A model generated the notes under the pieces. It worked only from the letters and a program-made list of their open reading frames with translations. It ran no database searches and was not told the origin of the DNA. Positions 30,611-37,095 of a DNA stretch of 37,095 nucleotides are shown here, in pieces (the stretch's first letter is position 1; every line of letters starts with the position of its first letter). The position numbers were made by a program, and so were the translations under genes. The stretch is taken from positions 1 through 37,095 of the forward strand of contig QZJP01000050.1 of the NCBI GenBank assembly GCA_003599345.1, read 5' to 3'. This stretch comes from Bacillota bacterium (GTDB lineage Bacteria; Bacillota; Sulfobacillia; UBA995; UBA9673).

Positions 30611-31909
30611 TTGGACTTCCCGCTCTACGAGATTGCGCGGAGTGTGCTCGGGAACGCCCCGCAGGTCATGTGGAACCCTGGCCTGGGCGTGCGCTTCGTC
30701 TTCTATTGGGCCATGGCGTTCTTCGTCTTCTCCCAATACCGGAAGACCGCCGCCATGCAGGCTCAACTCTACGGCAAGCCCAGGCGTGACCCGCTGACCG
30801 CCATCATGGTCTCGGTCCTTGAGGGGCTCGGGGTCGGGATTGTCGGCAGTTTTGTCATGACGTTCTTCGGGGTCTCCTTTCTCCCCGACGGCAGTGGCCT
30901 CATGTGGGTGCTGGGGACGGCCCTCGTCCTCATGGCCGTCAACCCGAGGCTGATGTGTTTCTCCTACGCCGGGGGACTCGTGTCACTGAGCTACCTCGTG
31001 CTGGGCTTCCCAGACGTGAGCGTCCCCGCCCTCATGGGCCTGGTGGCGGTGCTCCACCTCATGGAGAGCCTCCTTATCCTCTTCACGGGCGCGGCCGGCG
31101 CGACCCCGGTCTACCTCGAGCACAAAGGACGGCAGGTCGGGGGGTTCTACCTCCAGCGGGCGTGGCCGGTGCCCGTGTCTCTTCTCATTCTGGCGGTGGT
31201 CTCTCCGGCCGACGCGGCCCAGGGCGTGGCCATGCCCGAGTGGTGGCCGCTGCTCAGGACGAGCCCCGCGATACTCGCGCACCCCGGGGCCGTGTTCTTC
31301 CTACACGCCCTGCCGGCGGCCCTGGGGTACGGCGACCTGGCGGTGACCTGCCCGCCCGAGGTCAAGGCCAGGCGGACGGCCCGCAACCTCGCCGTTTACA
31401 GCCTCGTCCTCCTCGGTCTCTCCGTGGCGGCGACCCACTATTCCGCCCTGGTCTGGTTTACCGCGCTCTTCGCCCCGCTCGCGCACGAGGCCATCGTCAG
31501 GCTGGGGTCGAGTCGGGAGATGAGGGGACAGGCCAGCTTCGTACCGCCTGAGACCGGGGTCATGGCCCTTGACGTGGTTCCCGGGAGCATCGCGGCGAGA
31601 ATCGGCCTTGGCCCGGGGTGGGTCATCACCGAGGTTGGCGGGCACGCGGTGACCGGTAAGGTCCAAATGGAGGAAGCACTCGCGCGCGCGGGCCAGATGG
31701 GCGCACTGACCCTGACTGCCCGGCCTCCCTGGCCGTCGCGCGCCCGCGCGCGCCCGGAGCCTCGCCTCCTGACCGTGGAGGGCTTCGGAGGCGTCCTCGG
31801 GGTCATCCCGGTACCGGAGCCCGGGGACGACATGGGCCTCGGGTTCATCACGGCCAGCCCCATCGCCGTTTTCGCCCGGAAGGTGTTTGGGAAGAAATCG
31901 CCCAAGTAA
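30611..31909 (+). CDS. MinJ-like polytopic membrane protein with C-terminal PDZ domain
   Basis: 432 residues from TTG 30611, with GAGGG shortly upstream and only 2 bp after ctpA. It has about seven to eight membrane helices across residues ~20-300, then a cytoplasmic PDZ domain (about 315-385: FVPPETGVMALDVVPGSIAARIGLGPGWVITEVGGHAV). The architecture and the position after a Ctp protease correspond to B. subtilis MinJ, which links DivIVA to MinD and controls division site choice. Sequence identity to MinJ cannot be judged here, so this is a MinJ-like call based on architecture and synteny. An alternative is a regulator of the neighbouring protease. Confidence 0.78.
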   Translation: MDFPLYEIARSVLGNAPQVMWNPGLGVRFVFYWAMAFFVFSQYRKTAAMQAQLYGKPRRDPLTAIMVSVLEGLGVGIVGSFVMTFFGVSFLPDGSGLMWVLGTALVLMAVNPRLMCFSYAGGLVSLSYLVLGFPDVSVPALMGLVAVLHLMESLLILFTGAAGATPVYLEHKGRQVGGFYLQRAWPVPVSLLILAVVSPADAAQGVAMPEWWPLLRTSPAILAHPGAVFFLHALPAALGYGDLAVTCPPEVKARRTARNLAVYSLVLLGLSVAATHYSALVWFTALFAPLAHEAIVRLGSSREMRGQASFVPPETGVMALDVVPGSIAARIGLGPGWVITEVGGHAVTGKVQMEEALARAGQMGALTLTARPPWPSRARARPEPRLLTVEGFGGVLGVIPVPEPGDDMGLGFITASPIAVFARKVFGKKSPK

Positions 31910-31916
31910 CCGGGCA

Positions 31917-31932
31917 CCCGGCGTCCGCCGGG
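31917..31932 (+). terminator. Short perfect hairpin between the minJ-like and acyl-CoA synthetase genes
   Basis: CCCGGC-GTCC-GCCGGG, stem 6 bp, starting 7 bp after the stop codon. It has no T-tract, and its 3' end borders the GGAGG ribosome binding site of the next gene, so it may reduce either readthrough or translation of that gene. Confidence 0.35.
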
Positions 31933-31949
31933 CAGGAGGCCTGAGTTCC

Positions 31950-34187
31950 ATGAGGTCCTTTTTCTCCCCCGAAGGCTGCGCCGTGGTCGGCGCGTCGCGC
32001 GACCCCGCCAAGCCGGGACACCAGATCCTGAGGAGCATGCTCGACGCCGGGTTCCCGTCCGCTCGCCTTTATCCGGTCAACCCACGGGAGACCGCGGTCG
32101 CCGGCCTTGCGGCTTTCCCCGACCTGGCCTCCGTGACCGGGCCGCTGGAACTCGCCGTCGTGATGGTTCCTCCCCAGGTCCTTGACGAGGTGATGGAGGA
32201 CGTCCACCTGCGGGTGACCGCGAGAAACGACCTCAGGGCTCTCGTCGTGGCCAGCGGCGGTTTCAGTGAACTGGGGACAGCGGAGGGCCGGGAGAGAGAG
32301 GTCCGCCTCATCGAGGCCGCCGGCCGGGCCGGCGTCAGGCTCATGGGTCCGAATTGCATCGGGATCATAGACACGCACTCCCGCGTGGACACGACGTTCC
32401 TCCACGGGGTCGTCCGCCGCCCGGGATCTGTGGCCTTCGTCTCGCAGAGTGGGGCCGTCGGGGCGTGGATACTGCAGATGCTCTCGGCTGAAGCGGAACC
32501 GGCCGGTTTCAGCAAGTTCGTAAGCCTGGGCAACATGGCTGACGTCACGATGGCCGAGACCCTCGACTACCTGAGGCTTGACGGGGCGACGCGGGCGGTC
32601 GGGGTCTACCTGGAGGGGACTTCTGAACCCAGGCCCCTCTTGGAGTCAATTCAAGCCCTCGCCGCGGATAAGCCCGTGGTCGTCCTCAAGACCGGGCGCA
32701 CGGACATCGGCGGCTCCGCCGCCACTTCGCACACCGGCGCCCTGGCGGGACCGGACCGCGTCTGGGACGGCGCCCTGCGTCAGGCCGGGGCTCTCCGGGT
32801 GGACGGCATGCAGGAGTTCGTCGACACCCTGAGGGTGCTGGCTGCGCGCCTGGAGCGGGCGCCCTCGGCCGAGCCCCCGCCCACGCCCATGCGGGTGTTC
32901 CTGGTCACCCACGCCGGGGGACCCGGTGTCTACACCATGGACCTCCTGGCCTCCAAGGGCGGGCTCCTGGAGCCGGCCGGGGTGAGCGAGAGGACAAAGG
33001 CGGTCCTGAAGAAGGCGGTTCCTCCGCTCGCATCGGTCTGCCGGCCCGAGGGGCACGTGGACATGACCGCGTCGGCCACTCCGGCCCAGCACGCCCAGGT
33101 GGTGAAGGCGATTCTGGAGGACCCGGGCGTGGACGCTCTCGTCACCCTGGACCTTCCCATCAGCTTCCTTCCCGAAGAGGAGGTCGCCGGAGCCCTGGCG
33201 GAGGCCTGGAAGGACGTAGCGGCGGGAACGGCGGCCGGCAGGATATTCCTGCCCCTTCTCATGCACGACAGATGGAGCCACAGGGGACGGGCCATCCTGG
33301 AGCGGGCGGGTCTGCCCGCCCTGGGCAGCCCTGAGAGAGCCGTGTCCGCGCTGGCCAACGTGGCGCGGTACTTCACAGGACGCCGTTCGGGCGCGGCCCC
33401 CGGCCGGGGCCCGGACAGGCTCCCCGAACGGTCGCTGGGTGCCGGCGAGCCCCCACGTCCGGGGACGGAGGGCGTGACCCTCAACGAGAAGGATTCCGCC
33501 ACCCTCCTTGCCGGTTCCCAAATCACCTTCGCCCCGTCGTTTCTCACGCGGGACAGGGAGGACGCCGTCCGGGCGGCCCGCGAACTCGGGTTTCCCGTGG
33601 CCCTGAAGCTCTGCTCGGGGAACGTGCCCCACAAGGTCGCGGCCGGCGCGGTGAGACTCGGTCTCAGGAACCCGGAGGAGGTGGCCGGGGCCTTCGACGA
33701 ACTCATCCTGAGGGCGAAGGAGCTTTTCGGCCCGAAAGACTCGGGTCTCTTCCCCGCCGGCACGGACGGTGTGCTCGTCCAGGCGCAGGCTCCACCGGGC
33801 CTGGAGGTCATCGCCGGAGCCTTCCGTGACCCCATCTTCGGACCGGTGGTCGCCGTCGGCCGGGGCGGGACGGCGGTGGGGCGCGACAGGCCCCTGTTCT
33901 TCAGGGTGGCTCCCCTCGGGCCGGAAGACGCCCGGGACGTGGTGCGGGAAGCCCTGGCCGAGGTCTTCGAGGCCGAGAGGGCCCGGCCGGCGCGGTTCGG
34001 GGCGCCCTACGGCCGGGGCCTCTCCCGGCTCGTCGAAGTCCTGGAGGGTCTGTCGAAACTGATGTTGCTGAGGAACGATATCGTCGAGGCCGACCTCAAT
34101 CCGGTGATTCTCTATCCGGACGGGCAGAGCTACCGCGGCTCCAATCTCGTGGCCGTGGACGCCCTGGTGAGGCTGAGCGGCGAATGA
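31950..34187 (+). CDS. NDP-forming acyl-CoA synthetase (ADP-forming acetate-CoA ligase family), fused subunits
   Basis: 745 residues from ATG 31950 with CAGGAGG upstream; the longer open frame overlaps the previous gene and is rejected. The N-terminal CoA-binding domain (about 1-125: GCAVVGASRDPAKPGHQIL, YPVNPRE) is followed by a succinyl-CoA ligase-like domain (about 140-290) with MGPNCIGIID and TSHTGALAG, where H261 is the expected phosphohistidine. A linker region follows, then a C-terminal ATP-grasp domain (about 510-735) with GFPVALKLCSGNVPHKVAAGAVRLGL and EADLNPVILYPDG. Such enzymes interconvert acyl-CoA plus ADP and Pi with acid plus ATP, and serve in acetate or branched-chain/aryl acid formation. 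The alpha and beta parts are fused. No GNAT domain is present, so it is not a Pat-type protein acyltransferase. The substrate is unknown. Confidence 0.9.
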   Translation: MRSFFSPEGCAVVGASRDPAKPGHQILRSMLDAGFPSARLYPVNPRETAVAGLAAFPDLASVTGPLELAVVMVPPQVLDEVMEDVHLRVTARNDLRALVVASGGFSELGTAEGREREVRLIEAAGRAGVRLMGPNCIGIIDTHSRVDTTFLHGVVRRPGSVAFVSQSGAVGAWILQMLSAEAEPAGFSKFVSLGNMADVTMAETLDYLRLDGATRAVGVYLEGTSEPRPLLESIQALAADKPVVVLKTGRTDIGGSAATSHTGALAGPDRVWDGALRQAGALRVDGMQEFVDTLRVLAARLERAPSAEPPPTPMRVFLVTHAGGPGVYTMDLLASKGGLLEPAGVSERTKAVLKKAVPPLASVCRPEGHVDMTASATPAQHAQVVKAILEDPGVDALVTLDLPISFLPEEEVAGALAEAWKDVAAGTAAGRIFLPLLMHDRWSHRGRAILERAGLPALGSPERAVSALANVARYFTGRRSGAAPGRGPDRLPERSLGAGEPPRPGTEGVTLNEKDSATLLAGSQITFAPSFLTRDREDAVRAARELGFPVALKLCSGNVPHKVAAGAVRLGLRNPEEVAGAFDELILRAKELFGPKDSGLFPAGTDGVLVQAQAPPGLEVIAGAFRDPIFGPVVAVGRGGTAVGRDRPLFFRVAPLGPEDARDVVREALAEVFEAERARPARFGAPYGRGLSRLVEVLEGLSKLMLLRNDIVEADLNPVILYPDGQSYRGSNLVAVDALVRLSGE

Positions 34188-34202
34188 CGGAGGGCTGAAG
34201 CC

Positions 34203-36191
34203 GTGGGGCTGTTCAGGCTCAAGGCCGAGTACGAGCCCAAAGGGGACCAACCCCGGGCCATCGAGGAGATAGCCAGGTCGTTCAGCGGCGGACGGCGGCA
34301 GGTAGTCCTGCTGGGGGCCACGGGCACCGGCAAGACCCTGACCGCGGCCCACGTCATAGCGCGGCTGGACCGGCCGACCCTGGTCATCTCGCACAACAAG
34401 ACCCTGGCCGCCCAGCTTTGCGGGGAGTTCAAGGAGTTCTTCCCGGACAACGCGGTGGAGTACTTCGTTTCCTACTACGACTACTACCAGCCCGAAGCCT
34501 ATATCCCGCAGTCGGACACCTACATAGAAAAGGACACCCTGCTCAACGCCGAGATAGACAAGCTCCGCCACTCGGCGACGAGTTCGCTGTTCGAGCGACG
34601 CGACGTCATCGTCGTGGCCAGCGTGTCGTGCATCTACGGTCTGGGCTCCCCCGAGGACTACCGTGACCTCGTCGTCTCCTTGCGGCGCGGAATGGTGCGC
34701 GACAGGAACGAGGTCCTCCGCAAGCTGGTCGAAATCCAGTACGAGAGGAACGACGTGAGCTTCGAGCGCGGCACGTTCCGGGTGCGCGGAGACACCATCG
34801 ACATCTACCCCGCTTCGTTCGGCGAGAAGGCCATCCGTGTCGAGTTCTTCGGTGATGAGATCGAGCGTCTTTCAGAGATAGACGTCGTCACCGGGAAGGT
34901 GCTCGCCGAGAGGGACCACGTCTACGTCTTCCCGGCGAGCCACTACGTGACCGGATCGGCCAAGATACGCCGGGCCGTGGCCACCATCAGCGCCGAGCTA
35001 GAGGAGCGACTGGCCGAGCTGAGGGTCCAGGACAGGCTGGTGGAGGCCCAGCGCCTGGAACACCGGACCCGCTACGACCTCGAGATGCTCCAAGAGGTCG
35101 GGTACTGCCCGGGAGTCGAAAACTACGCGCGCCACCTGACGGGCCGGGCACCCGGGGAGCCTCCCTATACCCTCTTGGACTTCTTCCCACCCGACCCGCT
35201 CATCATGATAGACGAGTCTCACCAGACCATCCCGCAGATACGGGCCATGTACGCCGGTGACCGCAGCCGCAAGGAGACCCTCGTGGAGTTCGGGTTCCGG
35301 CTGCCATCGGCTCTAGACAACAGACCCCTGACCTTCGAGGAGTTCGAAGCCAGGGCGATGACCGTCCTCTACACGTCGGCCACGCCGGGGCCTTATGAAC
35401 TCCGGCGCGCGGACGCGGTGGTCGAGCAGATCGTCCGCCCGACCGGCCTTCTAGACCCGGAGGTCATAGTGCGCCCGACCAAGGATCAGGTGGACGACCT
35501 CATAGTCGAGGCCCGAAAGAGCATTGCCGCCGGCGAGAGGGTCCTCGTCACGACCCTGACCAAGAAGATGGCCGAGGATCTCACCGACTACCTCAAGGAA
35601 GTGGGACTCAAGGCAAGGTACCTGCATTCCGAGGTCGACACGCTCGAGCGGATGGCCATCATCCGCGACCTCCGGCTCGGGGTGTTCGACGTCCTGGTCG
35701 GCATCAACCTCCTCCGCGAGGGCCTCGACCTGCCCGAGGTATCGCTGGTGGCCATTCTTGACGCTGACAAGGAAGGCTACCTCAGGTCTGAGACGTCCCT
35801 CATCCAGACCGTCGGCCGGGCCGCCCGGAACGTGAACGGCCGCGTGGTGATGTACGCCGACACCATCACCGGCTCCATGCGTAAGGCCATCGACGAGACG
35901 AATCGGAGACGCGAACTGCAGGCGGCGTTCAATGAGAAGCACCGGATCACCCCGGAGACGGTGAAGAAGGCCATCCGCGACCTCCTGGCCGCCACCCGGC
36001 CGGTGGTCGACCGGCAGGCCGTGTTGCCCGAGAACCCGAAGGAGATGTCCCGCAAAGAGCTCCAGGCGTGGATAGACCGCCTGCACAAGGACATGACCCG
36101 GGCCGCCAAGGATCTCGAGTTCGAGCGGGCCGCCGAGCTCAGGGACGTCCTGTTCGAGCTCCGGGCGGCCATGGCCGAGAAATCCCGGTAA
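34203..36191 (+). CDS. uvrB: Excinuclease ABC subunit B, UvrB
   Basis: 662 residues from GTG 34203, with CGGAGGG upstream and a 15-bp gap from the acyl-CoA synthetase. UvrB is the helicase-like damage-verification subunit of nucleotide excision repair: it receives DNA from UvrA and recruits UvrC. Visible motifs are Walker A GATGTGKT (38-45), the beta-hairpin [21 protein letters not shown] (91-111) that inserts between strands, motif [13 protein letters not shown] (~335-345), [22 protein letters not shown], and motif [16 protein letters not shown]-terminal UVR motif (about 625-660: [20 protein letters not shown]) contacts UvrC. The length is usual. uvrA is not immediately downstream within this window, unlike in many Bacillota. 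Confidence 0.98.
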   Translation: MGLFRLKAEYEPKGDQPRAIEEIARSFSGGRRQVVLLGATGTGKTLTAAHVIARLDRPTLVISHNKTLAAQLCGEFKEFFPDNAVEYFVSYYDYYQPEAYIPQSDTYIEKDTLLNAEIDKLRHSATSSLFERRDVIVVASVSCIYGLGSPEDYRDLVVSLRRGMVRDRNEVLRKLVEIQYERNDVSFERGTFRVRGDTIDIYPASFGEKAIRVEFFGDEIERLSEIDVVTGKVLAERDHVYVFPASHYVTGSAKIRRAVATISAELEERLAELRVQDRLVEAQRLEHRTRYDLEMLQEVGYCPGVENYARHLTGRAPGEPPYTLLDFFPPDPLIMIDESHQTIPQIRAMYAGDRSRKETLVEFGFRLPSALDNRPLTFEEFEARAMTVLYTSATPGPYELRRADAVVEQIVRPTGLLDPEVIVRPTKDQVDDLIVEARKSIAAGERVLVTTLTKKMAEDLTDYLKEVGLKARYLHSEVDTLERMAIIRDLRLGVFDVLVGINLLREGLDLPEVSLVAILDADKEGYLRSETSLIQTVGRAARNVNGRVVMYADTITGSMRKAIDETNRRRELQAAFNEKHRITPETVKKAIRDLLAATRPVVDRQAVLPENPKEMSRKELQAWIDRLHKDMTRAAKDLEFERAAELRDVLFELRAAMAEKSR

Positions 36192-36452
36192 AGTCGACCG
36201 GTTCGCGCCCCCACGCTTCTTGGGGCTCGCGCGCCGGCTTGCGGCAAGACCCTCCGTGATTCGACCACATCCCCGTGAGTTCGCTCCAAACCGCCACGGG
36301 CACGCGATTCAGGTCTGTAAATGATTCCCCGAGCCCTGCAGGAGGGTCCTCGGGGTTCGCATATATCCGGACTTGAGACCGGCGACTGCCGGAGCAACCG
36401 GTCTTCTCGAAGAGGCCCTCCGAGGCGACTCCCGGCGGAAGGAGGTGACGTC
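36192..36452 (+). promoter_or_regulatory. 261-bp structured leader/intergenic region upstream of the caspase-like gene
   Basis: It starts with a GC-rich hairpin that may end uvrB transcription (CCCCA/TGGGG near 36209-36225). An 11-bp hairpin follows: CCCCGAGCCCT (36327-36337) with AGGG (36343-36346) and CTCGGGG (36349-36355), having a 2-nt bulge. A third stem is AGACCGG (36376-36382) with CCGGTCT (36398-36404). CCTCC (36417-36421) can pair with the GGAGG of the downstream ribosome binding site (36441-36445). This is more structure than a plain spacer needs. No riboswitch consensus known to me fits, and I could not fix a promoter. Confidence 0.4.
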
Positions 36453-37095
36453 ATGAGGAAGACCATTCTGGTCCTTCTGGCTCTTTCCTTAGTCCTGATA
36501 TTCGCTCTCGGCTTCTCAGCCGACGCGGCCACCTCTGCCCGTGGCGGTGTGACCCCCAGCAACATTCCCTGGAACAGGCAGCCGAGCAAGAAGGTGACGG
36601 TGGAGTTCAAGGCCCCCGAGACGTCGGGCGACGTTTCCGCGGCAGCCCTGACCAAGATCGCGCTGATCATAGGGATTTCCGACTACTCCGGAACCTCCAA
36701 CGACCTCAACTACTGCGACGACGACGCTCGCGAGGTCTACGACACGCTCGCGGGCAAGTACGGGTTCCCCACGAACAACATCACCCTGCTCCTAGACAGC
36801 AAGGCCACCGACGCCAACATCCGGGCCGGCGTGGATTGGCTGATCGCCAACAGCGGCCCCGGGTCGAGCGTCGTGTTCTACTACAGCGGTCACGGGAGCC
36901 GGTCGTCGAGCAACATGGACTCCGATGCCGAGAAGCAGGACGAGTGCATCATCCCCTGGGAACTCTCCCGCATCTGGGATGGTGAACTCGCCGCCAAGTT
37001 CGCCCAGTTGACCTCGACGAACAACTGGATATGCTTCGACTCCTGCTACAGCGGAGGCATGAACGACATCGGCAACGGCGGCGAGGTCGTGACCA
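36453..37095 (+). CDS. Secreted caspase-like (C14/metacaspase) peptidase, 5' part
   Basis: Begins at ATG 36453 behind AAGGAGGTGA (36439-36448), an essentially perfect anti-16S match; 214 codons are seen before the window ends. Residues 1-26 are a signal peptide (MRKTILVLLALSLVLIFALG then an Ala-rich cleavage region, ADAA). The caspase-like p20 domain begins near residue 67: KIALIIGISDYSG, LNYCDDDAREVYDTLAGKYGF, FYYSGHGS with catalytic H147, DECIIPWE, and FDSCYSGGM with catalytic C198. These match the peptidase C14/metacaspase fold, where the His-Cys dyad cleaves after Arg/Lys or Asp. An extracellular location is unusual for metacaspase but occurs in bacterial caspase-like exoproteins. What lies after residue 214, such as wall-binding or sorting domains, is unknown. 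Confidence 0.9.
   Translation, partial: MRKTILVLLALSLVLIFALGFSADAATSARGGVTPSNIPWNRQPSKKVTVEFKAPETSGDVSAAALTKIALIIGISDYSGTSNDLNYCDDDAREVYDTLAGKYGFPTNNITLLLDSKATDANIRAGVDWLIANSGPGSSVVFYYSGHGSRSSSNMDSDAEKQDECIIPWELSRIWDGELAAKFAQLTSTNNWICFDSCYSGGMNDIGNGGEVVT

Noticed and set aside
32646-34571. 641-codon minus-strand open frame opposite the acyl-CoA synthetase and uvrB
   Set aside because: Same cause, GC-rich third positions suppressing stops on the opposite strand; composition rich in Arg/Gly/Pro/His without domains.
36192-36452. Known riboswitch (c-di-GMP-I, c-di-AMP, glycine, cobalamin) in the caspase leader
   Set aside because: I compared remembered core sequences; none matches. Left as an unclassified structured leader.

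Overview
The window is a GC-rich, densely coded bacterial chromosome segment. It most likely comes from a high-GC Bacillota lineage of the Symbiobacterium/Limnochordia/Moorella kind; that placement is inference. The support is the gene order (long-form hpf, secA, prfB, then ftsE-ftsX-M23 peptidase-ctpA-minJ-like-uvrB, which resembles the Bacillus subtilis ftsEX-ctpB-minJ-uvrB neighbourhood), strong AGGAGG-type ribosome binding sites, frequent GTG/TTG starts, and families typical of that phylum (DUF5693, DUF5317, DUF4330, CsaB). I saw no tRNA, rRNA, CRISPR array, insertion sequence or prophage gene.

Region 1 (1-7501) begins with the 3' end of hpf. It continues with a putative CofC/MobA-like nucleotidyltransferase, a conserved protein of unknown function, a 26-codon hydrophobic micro-ORF bracketed by an 18-nt inverted repeat, a membrane HD-GYP phosphodiesterase, a DUF5317 membrane protein, an ATP-grasp ligase and a NodB-type deacetylase with an SLH-like tail. 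Region 2 (7502-12388) holds secA, with a readable promoter and leader hairpin, then prfB with the classical +1 programmed frameshift, and a DUF2993/LmeA-like lipoidal protein.

Region 3 (12429-24090) is a cell-envelope polysaccharide locus. A 1313-residue protein made of two DUF5693-like modules (+ strand) converges on a four-gene, translationally coupled minus-strand operon: GT4 glycosyltransferase, DUF4330, O-antigen ligase/polymerase-like, csaB. Divergent from that operon are a small anchored protein and a DUF5693-TagA/WecG fusion. Together these suggest synthesis, polymerisation or ligation, and pyruvylation of a secondary cell-wall polymer. CsaB-type pyruvylation is the known ligand for SLH domains, which fits the SLH-like tail on the deacetylase.

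Region 4 (24099-25951) is a split transketolase. Region 5 (26359-36191) is ftsE-ftsX-M23/EnvC-like-ctpA-minJ-like (septal peptidoglycan hydrolysis and division), then an NDP-forming acyl-CoA synthetase and uvrB. The window ends with the 5' part of a secreted caspase-like (C14) protease behind a 260-nt structured leader.

The most interesting items are the two DUF5693 fusions flanking the cell-wall polymer operon, the caspase-like exoprotein with its structured leader, the inverted-repeat-bracketed micro-ORF, and the prfB frameshift.
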